Assembly (NCBI GenBank): GCA_949126835.1
Contig: OX421498.1
Span: 33,897,299-33,961,298 of the forward strand
DNA: 64,000 nt
Direction of reading: 5' to 3'
Source of the DNA: Anisus vortex
Taxonomy: Eukaryota > Mollusca > Gastropoda > Planorbidae
Positions 1 through 11,612 of the stretch are shown piece by piece. The position numbers were made by a program, and so were the translations under genes. How positions within the stretch are numbered: position 1 is the first letter of the stretch; every line of letters starts with the position of its first letter. Under the pieces are notes generated by a model. The model was not told the origin of the DNA and did not search any database. It saw only the letters and a program-made list of their open reading frames with translations.

Positions 1-785
1 AGCAAAATAAATGTAGTTTATGATCAAAGTTCTTTAAAATATGTTTATTGAACGATATACATTTTTTTTATAGTGGTCAACCACTAAGAAAAAAAAATTG
101 ATAAAAAAAATTTTTTTTCCCTTTCCAATAAAAGTTTTTTTAATTTATAAAACGTGTCAACTAATTTGAACAAAATTGATCAATAAATAACAAAGTTACA
201 CAATATTTAGCCAAAGATATGCCTTCACAAAAAAAAATGTAGCTAAGTTGAAATAAACAAACATCTACTCATATTCTCATAAACTGGTCTAATATTAAAA
301 ATATACATGAAGTGTAATACATCAATTAAAAGGATATTAAATGAAGCATATGATAAATGTATTTAAAAATATATTTATTATATTTGAAAAATAAATTTTT
401 GTCCAAATTTGTAACCGTTCCAAGTGGGCCACGCCTCCTTTTTGGACACTTTCATTACATCATTTATTTTGCTTTATTCTAAATTATAATCGATCTCTTG
501 TTCTGTGAAGTTTTCATTGTTAGAAGTTAATAAAATAGGTCACCGTATTTTGTAATGAATAAATCAGTTATAGAGCTTTATTAGCGGTAATAATCTAAGT
601 TGGAGATGCCCCTGGACCGCTTGGCCCCATAACAGAAATAATTGAACCCAAATATCGATCAAAATGTAAAAAATTAACGCAACAAATGTAAACAAATTGC
701 ATTAATAACAAAGAAAATGGCGTAACGAAAATGGCGACGTAAAATTACATCTTTACACCGTATAGGCTTTTCGCAAAATTGTTAA

Positions 786-874
786 TTAATCATGAGCCGG
801 TAGAATCGGCTCGCGGGACAGAAACGAAAAATAAAAAAGCCGATTGTACCGGCTCATGGGACGGAAAGAGTTAA
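786..874. mobile_element. Short hairpin MITE flanked by TTAA
   Basis: Inverted arms at 791-811 and 838-857 share CATGAGCCGGTA and TCGGCT, with TTAA at both outer ends. The structure suggests a non-autonomous piggyBac-like MITE. It lies left of exon 9, in a VPS18 intron or beyond. A second TTAACCCTTT begins at 892 with no visible partner. Confidence 0.45.
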
Positions 875-1144
875 CAATGTGTCTAGGTAAATTAACCCTT
901 TCCTACCATGGGGTTAGCGAGGCAGCTTATACATATATTTATTCATTTGTATTTTCAGTAATTAGGAGCCAATGATGATGATGAATTAGTACATAGTATT
1001 TTTAAAAAATCTTAATGGCTTACTCCCATTGAAACCGATTTTTTACAATGAATGCTAAAATATATTTCTATAAAGAGAAACAGTGTATCCATCATAGGGC
1101 ACACAATATTAGATCAAATATAAATGAATGTAAAAAATGAATAC

Positions 1145-1249
1145 CAGCCATCCAGGCAAACTTGTAAGCCTGTTGTCTAAATTTTGGGAAAAAAAGTTGA
1201 AGCTCACTGTAGCCGAAATCTCCAGGAAGTTCCAAAAACTGTGGATGCT
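1145..1249 (-). CDS. VPS18: VPS18 coding exon 9
   Basis: Acceptor CCCAACAG before 1249, donor GTATTC at 1139-1144. Codes EHPQFLELPGDFGYSELQLF through YKFAWMAG, leaving one base. The next exon was not found in bases 1-1138, so it probably lies to the left of the window. Confidence 0.9.
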
Positions 1250-4200
1250 CTGTTGGGGGAAACAGTGAAACAAGACAAGTTTTTAAGTTTTAAAACAGCT
1301 ATTTTGAAATTTAAAGTAAATCATGCACAAATAATCAGTTCTAAATCTAAAAAAAAAGATATAAAAATTTGTAGAAAATAAAATATAAATCGTAGACTAC
1401 GATCTTGTTAAATTAGTCTAGCTAAGACACATGCTAATGTTGAGCAGAGCCAATGTTATCAGGGAACAACATTTAAGGTCACATAAACGTTGTTAGGAGT
1501 CATGGTGCGGTTTTCTTAGAATGCTAACGCTGCATTAGTATGCAATAGCCTATAGGCCTATAGCGTACTGTATATACTCGCGTATAAGTCGCACCGGTGT
1601 ATAAGTCGCACCCCTAGTTTAAAATTTTTTTCCTTATACGTTGTCATTGACCCGCGCATAAGTCGCACCCCGACTTCCCGGGTTACACTGCCTTTTAATA
1701 TCTCAAAAATGCATACCTTTTAAACTTAAAAGTTACTAAATATTCACCCTAATTTGGAAACTGACCTTAAAAAATGGTTTTAATCGTGCATAAGGCAAAC
1801 ATAATCAAATAAAGGCATATCCTAATAATTATACATAACTCCAATCAACTATAGGGGTTATGTAGGAAACTTTATGACAGAGTAGTGATGTTTTTCGAAC
1901 TTTTCAAAAACAGTGTCGGGTGTATATGTCGCACCCCTACTTTTTGTCGAAATTTTCTGTTAAAAAAAGTGCGGCTTATACGCGAGTATATACGGTAAAT
2001 GACATTCATCTTAAGCTACCAGTCTATATATATTTATTATTACTAGTCTATTATATTTATGTGCTCAATGTTCTGTAAGCAAAAAATTGGTCTCAAGACC
2101 TATAATAATTTCCTATTGTAAAATTTAGGTCTGCCAGTACGCAATATCCAAGTAATTCTACATAGTTACAACCACCAAAAAGGGTGAAAATTGCAACAGA
2201 GTAGTGATGTTTCTTAAACTTTAAAAAAACCTGTTGAGGGTATAGGTTGCACCATACATTTTTTTTTCTCCAAATTTTGGGTAAAAAAGTGTACATACCT
2301 ATTTTATTTCTAATGTGGCAGCTCTTAATGTTTACATTCAAATAAAAATTGCTTCTTTGGAAACTGTGACTCTATAAATAAAGAAATATTGTAAACAGGA
2401 ATTTAAAATGATTTATAAGCCGAAAACTAACCTGACCCATTCTCATACTGTTGAAATAAAGAGAGAAACATTGGAGGGTCAGCTGACTGAGACACCCGAC
2501 CTATAAATTGATACAACCTCCTGGAAACGAGAATGAATAGATTAGTTTACGCACATAGTAGGTAATGCATCAAATAATACAAAAATTATATAGAATCACT
2601 GACATTACATGAGTATGAAATTTCTTTTTTTAATGAATTTTTCAGGATACAAGCCATTTTTTTTAATTAATTTTTTTTTTTTACAATGTATTTTTTTTAA
2701 GAAATTTTTAGGATACAATCTATTGTTGAAGGCATTTTTAGGATAAAATTTTATTTCTTAGGAATTTGTAGTTTACATTTTTTAAGCAGAGATCTTCTGT
2801 TCAATAATAAGGATTTAGTGATTGAAACAGTTAAATCAATAGTCTTGTACTAAGAACACTGAAATGTTTATATTTTTAAAAGAAAAAAACCTTCCAGCTT
2901 AAGAAAATGTACCGTATATACTCGCGTATAAGTAGCACTTTTTTACCGAAAATTGTGAAAAAAAGTAGGGGTGCGACTTAAACACCTAAAACTGTTTTTA
3001 AAAAGTTCAAAAAACATCACTACTCTGTCATAAAGTTTCCTACATAACCCCTATAGTTGGTTGTAGTGATGTAGAATGACTAGGATATGCGTAGGCCTAC
3101 ATTTTACATTTAGAATACTTTCGTAGCTGTAAATATTACTATCTTTATGTGACTGAAATTGAAATGGACAAATATATTATAGGTTTTTCAGACACTCGCC
3201 CCCCCCCCCCTCTTTTCTTTTGAACCTTTGAGCCGATTTAGTATTGCCGAAACGTAGCGTAAGTTTAAAGGTGGCTTTTTGATAGGCTTATTATTGAATG
3301 CAAATTACAGTATGGAAAGAAACGTAAATGTGTGAAAGCCTGTCTAGCCTATAATCTAGGTAGGCCTATAAGCTTGTAGACTAGCTTTTATTTAGGACCT
3401 AATGCTATAGCCTACTAATAAGGCAGTGTTTAGCATTCCGATAAAACTGCGCCGTTTCTAAGCAATGTTTCCAAAACTACAATGGGTCGATCGACGCGTG
3501 AAATGTAAATTGTGTGTTTCATTTTTCAATAGATGCATGTAAGAGTTGAAAAAAAACACAGCTTATTGACAGTCACTAGTCACTTGTATAGCGCATCATC
3601 AAAACCAGGGCCACAGTCTAGGCTGACGCACTTCAAAAGAATTTGTTTGCGTGTCGACCCACTATAGTGTGGCAATAGGGATAGAACTTGAGTAGGGACA
3701 GGGACTTCGATGGAGAAACAGATACCTTACTTTCCCATATCTCTAATGTCTGTAGGCCTATTGATCGGTTGTTTAAAATAAATGAAGCCCTGCCTTTATT
3801 TGATTATGTTTGCCTTATGCACAATTGAAACCATTTTTTATGGAAAGTTTCCAAATTAGGGTGAATATTTAGTAACTTTTATGTTTAAAAGGAATGCATT
3901 TTTGAAAAGTTAAAAGGCAGTGTGACCCCTGGAAGTCGGGGTGCAACTTATGCGTAGGTCAATGACAACATATAAGAAAAAAAAATTAGACTGGGGGTGC
4001 GACTTATCCACCGGTGCGACTTATACGCGAGTATATATAGTATTTCTTTGATCTGAGACTAAATTAAGATAACTGAGCTGCCTTACCCAGGTGTAGTGGC
4101 CAGTATATAATACTTGTACATGGTCATGTCCTCTGAAGGCATGCGGTCAAACTCTAGGCCTGTCACTTTGCCTTTACCTTCAAGACTAAAAAGCTGTGAA

Positions 4201-7200
4201 CAAGAAACATACAGCCATTGATTACATTGAAAATCAAAGCTGTTGCTTTTAAACAACTAAACTAACAAATGAGCTCAGACTTTTCCTATCAGCTATGAAG
4301 GTTCTTGTGAGTGAAACATTTTATACCAATACTCATACCAATTTGATCCATAGGGCCATTGGCGTATTTAGGCATGTTCCACATGTTCCATTGGAACAAA
4401 AGCCCCCACAGAAAAGGGCTCCCCACACATCCCAAAAAAAGAACATTTTTTTGGTATGATTTTTCAGAATGCAACATGAATTAACGGCACTTTTCTGAGA
4501 TATGTGGAAGGCAGAGGTGAGGCCACGGGGGGTCCCCACATAAATTTGGGAACAGGGTCCCCACAATCCTAAATACGGCCCTGCATACAACTTTCTGTGG
4601 CTACAGCATACAAAGGTAAGTGTGGCCAAAACAATGTCCAGTCACCAATGCTTTGCCCCAACTAAAGTCAGGTACCCATCAGAGATAGGTAGACTCAGGG
4701 ACAACCTCTGAGACCCAGGAACAAATCCTAGCATTCACCAGGTTACAAACCTGGGACCTTCAGTTTGTCAGGTCACAGTGCTGTTATAAATAACAAAGCT
4801 AACCAATTAACTCTTTTCCTATCAGCGATAAAATTTCTTAGCAGTGAAAAATTTCCTATAAAGATACTGCAAAAATATATATTCCAACATATAAATTATG
4901 CTTAAGTCAAGAGCACTGTCGAATAACATTTTCATGTTATAATTTTTAAAAAAACTATCAGCAATACATTCTAACCTGTTTCAAATACTGATCTATGTTG
5001 CCTTGAAAAAATCTGTTATCTTCATAGGCTGACAACTCAGATTCAAAGATTAAACCTGCGGAAAAAAATAAATATTTTTTATTACAATTATAAAGACTTA
5101 AAAAAAAATCATTTGTGATGATTCGTCTTTCATATTTCAGAAGCAAGGCAGAAGACTGAATGAAAATACTTGTCATGAACAACTGCTAACCCATACGTAA
5201 CTAGTTTAAAACATGCCCATGAATGGAAAGTTTGGACACTTTTGATTCTATAAGAAGATAGCTCTAAAAAAAAAGGGCGTAAGGTGTATGATTGAATAGA
5301 CCCATTAAATAAATCTAGCACGCTGCCAAGCAAATGTATACATTGCAATAAAAAAAAAAGAAGATTTAGATCTATGGCTGGATAGAGAGATAAAAAGCAA
5401 AATTTGGTATTATAGAAAGTAGTTTATGAGCACTTGCCAACTGAGATATATTCCTTTACTCAATAAAATGATTTTTTTTATTATTGTGTTTCAATCATAG
5501 AGATTACAGGTAATTTGTTTGAGCCATAGTCACTTAGTTATGGTGTCCTTTGAAAGCAATGACTATTCAGAAGGAAAAATTATTTTTTTTTATTGGTACA
5601 AATACCTTTACTAGTTCCTAATAGAATAGCACTTGTTGTATTGTCGTTGGCATTTTGCCAGTTCCAGCCAACACACTCAATCAAATGACCCTGGAAATGA
5701 TATTTAAAAAAATAATGGCAAAAACCTGTAATGTCATGTTAGCATGAAATGGGTTGCCTGATCCAGGAAAACCAACAACTAAAAATCACTTAAAGCCCTA
5801 AAAAATGTACAATACTAGACTCAATGAAGGGATAAGCTAATGAAGTAAAAGTCTTTTAGAAGGATAGGGTCTTTAATTGTCATGTTTTTAACTATAAAGT
5901 CATTTCAAATTTCCCAAGCTTTTCACAAAACTCACAAACTAATTTATACATGTATATGTGAAACATCTTAATGTCTAAGAGTACAATAATAAAGAAAAAT
6001 TTTGTGGATGTTTTCAAAGAACCTATATGATAATTTTACAAAAGAAAAATGAGTGGACTTAAGGACGTCCTAGTTATTGATATTGAACATTTTTTTAACC
6101 AATATGTTCAATATTTAGTATATTTTTGTATTCACAAAATGTTCCAAACCTTGATTAGTTTTCCCAAACTTGAAAAATAAAGTCAACTTTTCTAAACTTT
6201 TCTAAGCCTTGGTCAGTTTTCCCTAACTTGAAAAATAAAGTCAACATTTCTAAACTTTTCAAAACCTTGGTTAGTTTTCCCTAACTTGAAAAATAAAGTC
6301 AACATTTCTAAACTTTTCAAAACCTTGGTCAGTTTTCACTAACTTGAAAAATCATGTTTAATTTGTCTAATCTTTTCCAAGTGGTGAGAACAGTGAATGT
6401 ATAAAATATGATAGAAATATAAAAAAACATGCTTCTAATGATGGCACTTACTTTGAGCTTCACGATTGACTTTGGTTTCTTCCACTGCTTTGACAGGTAG
6501 TAGTTATCTTGAGAGCTCATAGATATAATTAAGTGACGCCCTGTAGGATCCAGAAATATCTTATACACTTTGTCTTCTACCGATCTGGGCAGTTCCACCT
6601 CTTTAAACATGAAGATGAGAAAAAAAAAAATTAACATCAAAGTACAAGTTAAACAAAGAAATAAGGAAGGTTATGTAAATAATCTATCAGGATGTTTAAA
6701 AATTATTATTTTTTAAGTAATAAACATTGACATTCCTATAATTATGAATGGAACGACATGTAGGATAATATTATATGTGAGTTAAATGCTTGACTCAATA
6801 GTAAGACTATAAGCCTATAAATGGACATTTAGCAAAGACATGACAAAAATATTGCAAGGAAAGAGTCAGTGTGCAAATGACAAAAGGGGAAACTGAAATA
6901 ATCCTTTACTGTTGCTATTGAACAGCAATGAAAGTAGACAACAAACTACTGTCTGTTCTTCATTCTATATGTTTGTTTATAATGTTATCTTCTTCTGTAT
7001 AGAAGTCTGTGACATAAAAGACTATATTTACATTAATGCGCTAAATTATTATCAATAAATTCGTTAAATAATTCAGAAGATGTTTAACTAATGAGAAAGT
7101 TTATTCTTAAAATTGTAAACACATAGTTATTATAGCAAAGAAAAAAAAAATATTGTATGCCCTACCATCTGGCTGGTTGGGATTCTCTAAATCCAGACGG

Positions 7201-8745
7201 ATCAGGATATTACTGCTCATGGCCATGACAAGGATGTTGTTGGCAGTCACTAGATGTGTGATGGAATCCTGAGGGCTGTGACATTTTAGAATTTAATATT
7301 CAGCTGAATTAAGATATTCAAATAGAAAGAAGAGAAGCATGCTATTAATTTTAAGTTGTTTTTTTTTCATATGGGTTCTCAGTCAGCTGCTGGGAGGGCC
7401 TGGGGGCCCTATCAATGTTTCACCATCTTTGACAATCACAGGGGCATTATCTTCATCACAAGGTAACTGAGCCCACAAATCTTTAGCTCTTTTCTGTGAG
7501 ATTCTTTTCCAATCAGAATGCCTTTGCTCTTTTGCAGCATTCATGAATGAGTCTTTTTTAAGTTAGCTGTGTCTGCTATAAAGAGTGTTGGGCAAGGCTG
7601 AAGAGTAAGACAGGTGGGTCTGTCTGAATTTTGCCAGCCTTGGGCACTAAATGAGAAAACATTCCACTGTTTGCTCATGGGTAATGGATTTGGGTTTAAA
7701 TCTAACTAAATCACAAGCTTGTCCTGCTCCTAGCTGGATTACTGTACAATGTTATCTTTGCAGTGGAGGGGGGAGTTGATGTGGAACTGTTTGTTGGGTG
7801 CATTTGTCTTGTTTCCAGGAATAATAAATAAAGAAGGTTAAGGGGTAGGACTAGCCACTCCACTCTGTAGAAAAAATGGTTAAACTATAAAAATAAAAAA
7901 CACTAGACAGCACTTACTTAAAATTTACTTTCTTTTTATTAAAAATGGGTAATTCTGTCTCCAACCTTGCATCAATAAAGCCAGGAGCTATCTAAAAAAT
8001 AACATCAAAACCATAACATTAGCATCAATATGGAGGCATCTACCGCTACCAACTAATATATAGTCCAAAGTAATATTCTCCCAGACACTGTTGGACAATG
8101 GGGCAATGGAAGCAGGATTCACAAGATTTCATGGTCATAAATAGCACATGTGAAGATTGTGTGGCCAGTACAATGCCCATAGTCTTTTACCTCTCCGCAA
8201 CTTATGCCGGGCTGGATAGAATTAGGGACCAGTTCACCAGGATTCTAGCCAGGAACCTTATGGTATGGAAATCTGTGTGTGCTGCTGCCAGACCACTGTG
8301 CCCCGTAATACATCGGTAATATTTAAACGAATTAGGCCATTTGTCAAAATCTTGAAACATAGTGAATAGAATACTTTAGATCAGTGGTTACCAAATAGAA
8401 TACTTGAGATCAGTGGTTATCAAAGTTTTTCAATTCACTGCAACATTTTGGAAGTAGGCTTTGTCTACTGCACTATTCCCAAGCTAAAGCCTTGCATGTT
8501 GCATTTCACAACATTTGAAAAAACAACATCCTTGAAAATCTTGGCAACATTCCCTTGTGCCCTTGTAAAGACATTGCAGCTAACACTGGCAGATTTTAAG
8601 GTCCACTGCTTTAGACTCAAAAACAATATGAGCTTGCACACAAAGTCAAGAATAAAAAAAAGTTTACCAGTTCACCAACTTGGTTGGGTCTCCTTACAGA
8701 GCCTCTATTGAACTCCTCTTCATACTGATCCAAAATTGAAGCCAT
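1145..8745 (-). CDS. VPS18: VPS18 homologue, 5' part (nine coding exons, continues off left edge)
   Basis: Spliced gene, coding exons at 8698-8745, 7918-7991, 7166-7275, 6452-6600, 5606-5690, 4976-5055, 4087-4193, 2432-2520 and 1145-1249 (847 bp, about 282 codons). Every junction is GT-AG and the phases join without a stop. The product starts MASILDQYEEEF and later reads DKVYKIFLDPTGRHLIIS, GHLIECVGWNW, GLIFESELSAYED, GRLYQFIGRVS and FGYSELQLFFPKFR; these match the N-terminal beta-propeller of VPS18/Pep3. Known role of the family: core subunit of HOPS and CORVET, which tether late endosomes and lysosomes; the C-terminal helical and RING regions would lie to the left of base 1. Start chosen at 8745 because it gives the conserved MASILD start. 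Introns are 0.2-1.6 kb and full of repeats. The identification is by recognition, not by a database search. Confidence 0.9.
1566..1997. mobile_element. MITE with ATACTCGCGTATAAG inverted termini, copy 1
   Basis: The left end reads TACTGTATATACTCGCG and the right end reads CGCGAGTATATACGGTA, giving terminal inverted repeats of about 25 bp. TA may be the target site. The 432-bp body has no ORF. It lies in the intron between VPS18 exons 8 and 9. Superfamily not assigned. Confidence 0.7.
2105..2310. repeat. Degenerate partial copy of the ATACTCGCG MITE
   Basis: Shares the internal block ACAGAGTAGTGATGTTT and the following stretch with the element at 1566-1997, but has lost both clear termini. 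Same orientation as copy 1. Confidence 0.5.
2432..2520 (-). CDS. VPS18: VPS18 coding exon 8
   Basis: Acceptor TTTCCAG before 2520, donor GTTAGT at 2426-2431. Completes the split Gly codon and codes RLYQFIGRVSQSADPPMFLS through QQYENGS, leaving one base. RLxQFIGR is a VPS18 hallmark. Confidence 0.9.
2910..4042. mobile_element. MITE with ATACTCGCG termini, copy 2, inverted and interrupted
   Basis: Ends match copy 1 in opposite orientation (TACCGTATATACTCGCG at left, CGCGAGTATATATAGTA at right). The body is homologous to copy 1 except for about 703 bp of unrelated sequence at 3091-3793. Both junctions of that insert have TGC, which may be its target duplication. It lies in the intron between VPS18 exons 7 and 8. 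Confidence 0.65.
4087..4193 (-). CDS. VPS18: VPS18 coding exon 7
   Basis: Acceptor TTCACAG before 4193, donor GTAAGG at 4081-4086. Codes LFSLEGKGKVTGLEFDRMPS through YYILATTPG and leaves two bases. The preceding intron (4194-4975) carries a SINE with a MITE inside it. Confidence 0.88.
4335..4795 (-). mobile_element. tRNA-derived SINE (family 1), interrupted by a MITE
   Basis: Minus-strand copy of the SINE seen intact near 60562-60835. The tail (ACCAATTTGATCCATAGGGC) lies left of 4357; the body resumes at 4584 with CTTTCTGTGGCTACAGCATA and continues to a degenerate B box near 4745. The gap is a hAT-like MITE. Located in a VPS18 intron. Confidence 0.65.
4357..4583. mobile_element. hAT-like MITE nested in a SINE
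   Basis: Termini CATTGGCGTATTTAGG and CCTAAATACGGCCCTG form an imperfect inverted repeat of the CAGGGCCGTATTTAGG type. Flanking octamers CATAGGGC and CATACAAC agree at only 5 of 8 positions, so the boundary is approximate. Confidence 0.5.
4976..5055 (-). CDS. VPS18: VPS18 coding exon 6
   Basis: Acceptor CCGCAG before 5055, donor GTTAG at 4971-4975. Codes GLIFESELSAYEDNRFFQGN and IDQYLKQ, ending in phase 0. Corresponds to the conserved 'GxIFExELS' strand. Confidence 0.9.
5606..5690 (-). CDS. VPS18: VPS18 coding exon 5
   Basis: Acceptor TTTCCAG before 5690, donor GTATTTG starting at 5605. Codes GHLIECVGWNWQNANDNTTS and ILLGTSK, leaving one base of a Gly codon. VPS18 proteins have an equivalent 'G(H/Q)LxExVGWN...ILxGTxxG' segment. 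Confidence 0.92.
6140..6358. repeat. Tandem repeat, about 58-bp unit
   Basis: About 3.7 copies of a unit containing ACTTGAAAAATAAAGTCAAC, within the VPS18 intron between exons 4 and 5. A and T rich; no coding potential. Confidence 0.8.
6452..6600 (-). CDS. VPS18: VPS18 coding exon 4
   Basis: Acceptor AAAG before 6600, donor GTAAG at 6447-6451. Completes the split Glu codon and codes 50 residues, from EVELPRSVEDKVYKIF through KSIVKLK, ending in phase 0. The FLDPTGRHLIISMSS motif is the most conserved piece of the VPS18 N-terminus seen in the window. Confidence 0.92.
7166..7275 (-). CDS. VPS18: VPS18 coding exon 3
   Basis: Acceptor CACAG before 7275, donor GTAGGG at 7160-7165. Codes PQDSITHLVTANNILVMAMS and on to ENPNQPD, leaving one base. 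Matches the conserved 'ITxLVxxNNxL' and 'LLRIDL' region of VPS18. Confidence 0.88.
7918..7991 (-). CDS. VPS18: VPS18 coding exon 2
   Basis: Acceptor TTTTTTAG just before 7991, donor GTAAGTG at 7911-7917. Codes IAPGFIDARLETELPIFNKK and following, entering in phase 0 and leaving two bases of a codon. It corresponds to the stretch before the first propeller strands in VPS18 proteins. A further small exon between exons 1 and 2 cannot be excluded from sequence alone. Confidence 0.85.
8140..8315 (-). mobile_element. Degenerate SINE (family 1) fragment
   Basis: Reads GATTGTGTGGCCAGTACAAT, then a body and TTCACCAGGATTCTAGCCAG, as in the reverse complement of family 1, with an internal deletion. It lies in VPS18 intron 1. 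Confidence 0.5.
8382..8608. mobile_element. hAT-like MITE in VPS18 intron 1
   Basis: Left end CAGTGGTTACCAAAT, right end the complement of CAGTGGACCTTAAAAT. Flanking octamers CTTTAGAT (8374-8381) and CTTTAGAC (8609-8616) match at 7 of 8, as expected for a hAT target duplication. The left terminus is duplicated: CAGTGGTTATCAAAG recurs about 31 bp further in. Confidence 0.65.
8698..8745 (-). CDS. VPS18: VPS18 coding exon 1
   Basis: Codes residues 1-16, MASILDQYEEEFNRGS, ending in phase 0 at the donor GTAAGG (8692-8697). The ATG is preceded by A at -3 and followed by G. On the minus strand a pyrimidine-rich stretch ending CTGCAG (8778-8783) looks like a splice acceptor, so the 5' UTR probably continues in a separate noncoding exon upstream. 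Confidence 0.85.
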
Positions 8746-8779
8746 TTCCAGTTAGTGGCTCAAGCAGTTGTGAAATTCT

Positions 8780-10840
8780 GCAGAAAGATGTTTAGAAATA
8801 ATGAATGATTTTTTGTATTAGTAGCTATTGTCAATAACACTAAATTTATAAACATTTTCATTAGCTAAACAACAATAAGTAGCAACAACATTTTGTAGTT
8901 TCCGTATATTTTGGGTTATATTATACAAATGTTAAAATTAACTTATAAATATTCATTTTAATCATAACCATTTTATGATGCTTAAAAAGAAAGCTCATAG
9001 AGTCATAGACTCTTAGGTATGGCACTTTTTTGCAATGGGGGTAGCTATGTGCTCTGGGCAAATGCGTACTCATATTTAACCTGCAAGGTTCATAACTAGT
9101 GAATATTCCCTAACAAGAGTAACACCATTAGTCAAATCACTAAACCTAGAAACACTGGAGGACAGAAGGGCAAATAGTAAAGTAGTAATAATACATAAGG
9201 ATTTAAACTCTAATTTAGAAATACAACCCAATAACAACCTGTTGCAAAGCTCAGATAAAAATAAAGACAAAAACACTTTCCTCGTCCCTTTTATATAAAT
9301 AAGTTATGCGATAAAAAATGCATATATAATAATATAAGTACTCTTTCTTCCCGAGTGGCAGTTGGGCCACTACAAGTAGGCCTACAAGTACACTGGATTT
9401 GTAAGTTACTAGACTAGTCTAATACTTTGATAAATAATTAAAAATAATAATAATAATAGTAGGCCTAAGTTTTAAGTCTTGTCTTAGTACTCTTAGTTCG
9501 GTCTTAGTCTTAGCCTGGGCACTAATAGCATATCCGAGCCTTTCTAGTCGAATGGTTCGACTGCCATCCGACTGGCCGTTGGGCTACTTGGGAATGTTTT
9601 AGAAAGTTTTTCACCATTAACTAACGTTAATGATTAACTTGAAATGTGACTAAAAACTAAGACACTATATCACTATAAGTATAAGTATAAGACTAAAAAG
9701 TAAAGGGTCACTAAAGACTCTTACTCTTATTGTTTTATAACCATAAATTATGATAAATTGATACATGTGAAATATAATAGTTGACAGCTACAAGATTTGT
9801 TCATATGGGACCTACTATTGATTAAAGTATGTTCAATTGGATTTGTTGTTGCTAATTATTTCTGTTTCTTTTTTTTTATTTTCACATTTCCTTTCCTACT
9901 GAACTGTGGCCATTTTGAAATGGTCACATGACACCGAAAATATTAAAATATCTAACGTTTTTTTTTGCCTGGAGAATTATCATATAAAAACAAGTAAAAA
10001 AAAACACATATGTATTTACTTTTTAAACAAGAAAATAAATTATTATGTATTTTAAATTTAATTATAAATTGATGCGCATTAAATAAAGTGTTGATTGCAT
10101 TTCATCGCCCTGTAATGTATAAGTATAAGATATAAGTTCACAACATTCCGTAAATATTCTTACTTGGGCTTTAATTCCAAAAAATGTAACGTTCCAAAAG
10201 TGACTAATTTCCCTTTTGTTCGCAAGAGGGATGCTGCTACAACAGTAAACAAGGGTAAGCCCAAGACGGAAAAAGATTCTATTTCGTAGCAGCAGTGGTG
10301 TTTGGATATTTTTCTAATAATAATACCGTGCATTTTCACAAATTGTAAGTATATGTATATAGCCGTTTTAATTTATCGTTTGATTACTACGGTTTTCCCC
10401 ATCTTCACACGTGAAACTAAAATCTAGTGAAAGTTGCTAATTTGGGACTCGTATTCAATTCACTTCACAATTCACTTTATTCAGTATTCAGTGATTCTGA
10501 GTGATTCACATTCAGTCATTCAGTTTAATCTTTTTTTTTTATATAGTTTTAGTTAAATATTTAAAATTAGGCCTATAATAACCAGGCCAACTATCTTCAG
10601 ATCAGTCTGGTATGAAAAGTCAGAATGGCTAGATCACCATATTCAGAGTGTATGTCATATCATATGTCATATATCATATAGGCTATAGCCTATAGACTAT
10701 ACTATAGGCCTATCATATTACTATAATTATTATTAGCCTATACCTATAGACTTGATAGAATTATAGGCCTATAAGACTATAACATTTTAGGCCCATCCTA
10801 AAATACTATTTAGGCTACTTACTATATCTTATAATTAGGC
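8780..10840. other. Upstream of VPS18, no gene recognised
   Basis: A and T rich DNA with several TAGGCCTA words (9375-9470). The VPS18 promoter and noncoding first exon should lie somewhere here, but I cannot place them. No exon with conserved coding content was found on either strand. Confidence 0.5.
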
Positions 10841-10849
10841 TATAATAAA

Positions 10850-11005
10850 AGTTTACAGACGTTCCTTTTAGATAGAAGATTATTACCTTCACTAGGCCCA
10901 AAACTCCTGCAGGGTGGCAGAGATCAGTCAGCTGTAGGGATAGAACCCGCATTGTGTTGGTTGACAGTCTGGCGAACTAACCACTGACCAGTTGGCCTCA
11001 CTATA
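10850..11005 (-). mobile_element. tRNA-derived SINE (family 2)
   Basis: The reverse complement has a tRNA-like head (GGTCAGTGGTTAGTTC, then GGGTTCTATCCC as B box), followed by CCCTGCAGGAGTTTTGGGCC and a body matching the copy at 59540-59705. Confidence 0.65.
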
Positions 11006-11459
11006 GGCATTATACTTTTAATACTACCACTATAAAATATATATGTCTATATGTTAATGTGACTATATTCACTATACTTTTGACTACCCAAATGGGGTCC
11101 TGGAAATGCCCTGGTGAATGAATAGGCCTAACCTCTCTTCTTAGTCCCACTTGCCACTTGCATGTCATAAAAGGGGACTAATAGTGTGTTGTATATTATA
11201 TTGGGTATTACCTGGGCAAATAAAACTTTTACCCCCCTTTGTGGTGCTGTTCGACAGAGGTCCATATTGCACTACCCTGGATAGCAGTTTTTGCAAACCA
11301 TCTTTTAGTGGGGTAGGCTTTGGTGTTGGTAGCATGGAGATGGGTGAGTGTAAAGTTGCGAAGGGTTCTGACAATTCCACAGAGCATTCCCAGAATCTAA
11401 AAAACTAAATGATAAATGGCACAACTGAGTTTGGAGAGGTGTGTGGATGGCGAAGAATG

Positions 11460-11612
11460 GACCATAGGCCAGCCCCACCTCAGCCCTGACTCAGTAAAGG
11501 TGTCTGGGCATTGTGTTGGCCACACATCCCCTAGTATGCTGTGGCAACAGAAACTGGTGAACGCTGCTTCAACAGCCCAGTGATCAGTCTGGTTTAAAGT
11601 TTACTTTACTTA
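11460..11612 (+). mobile_element. SINE (family 1), 3' part
   Basis: Contains GGCATTGTGTTGGCCACACA, GTATGCTGTGGCAACAGAAA and ACTGGTGAACGCTGCTTCA, ending AGTTTACTTTACTTA, as in the 3' halves of the other family-1 copies. The tRNA-like head is not recognisable. Confidence 0.65.
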
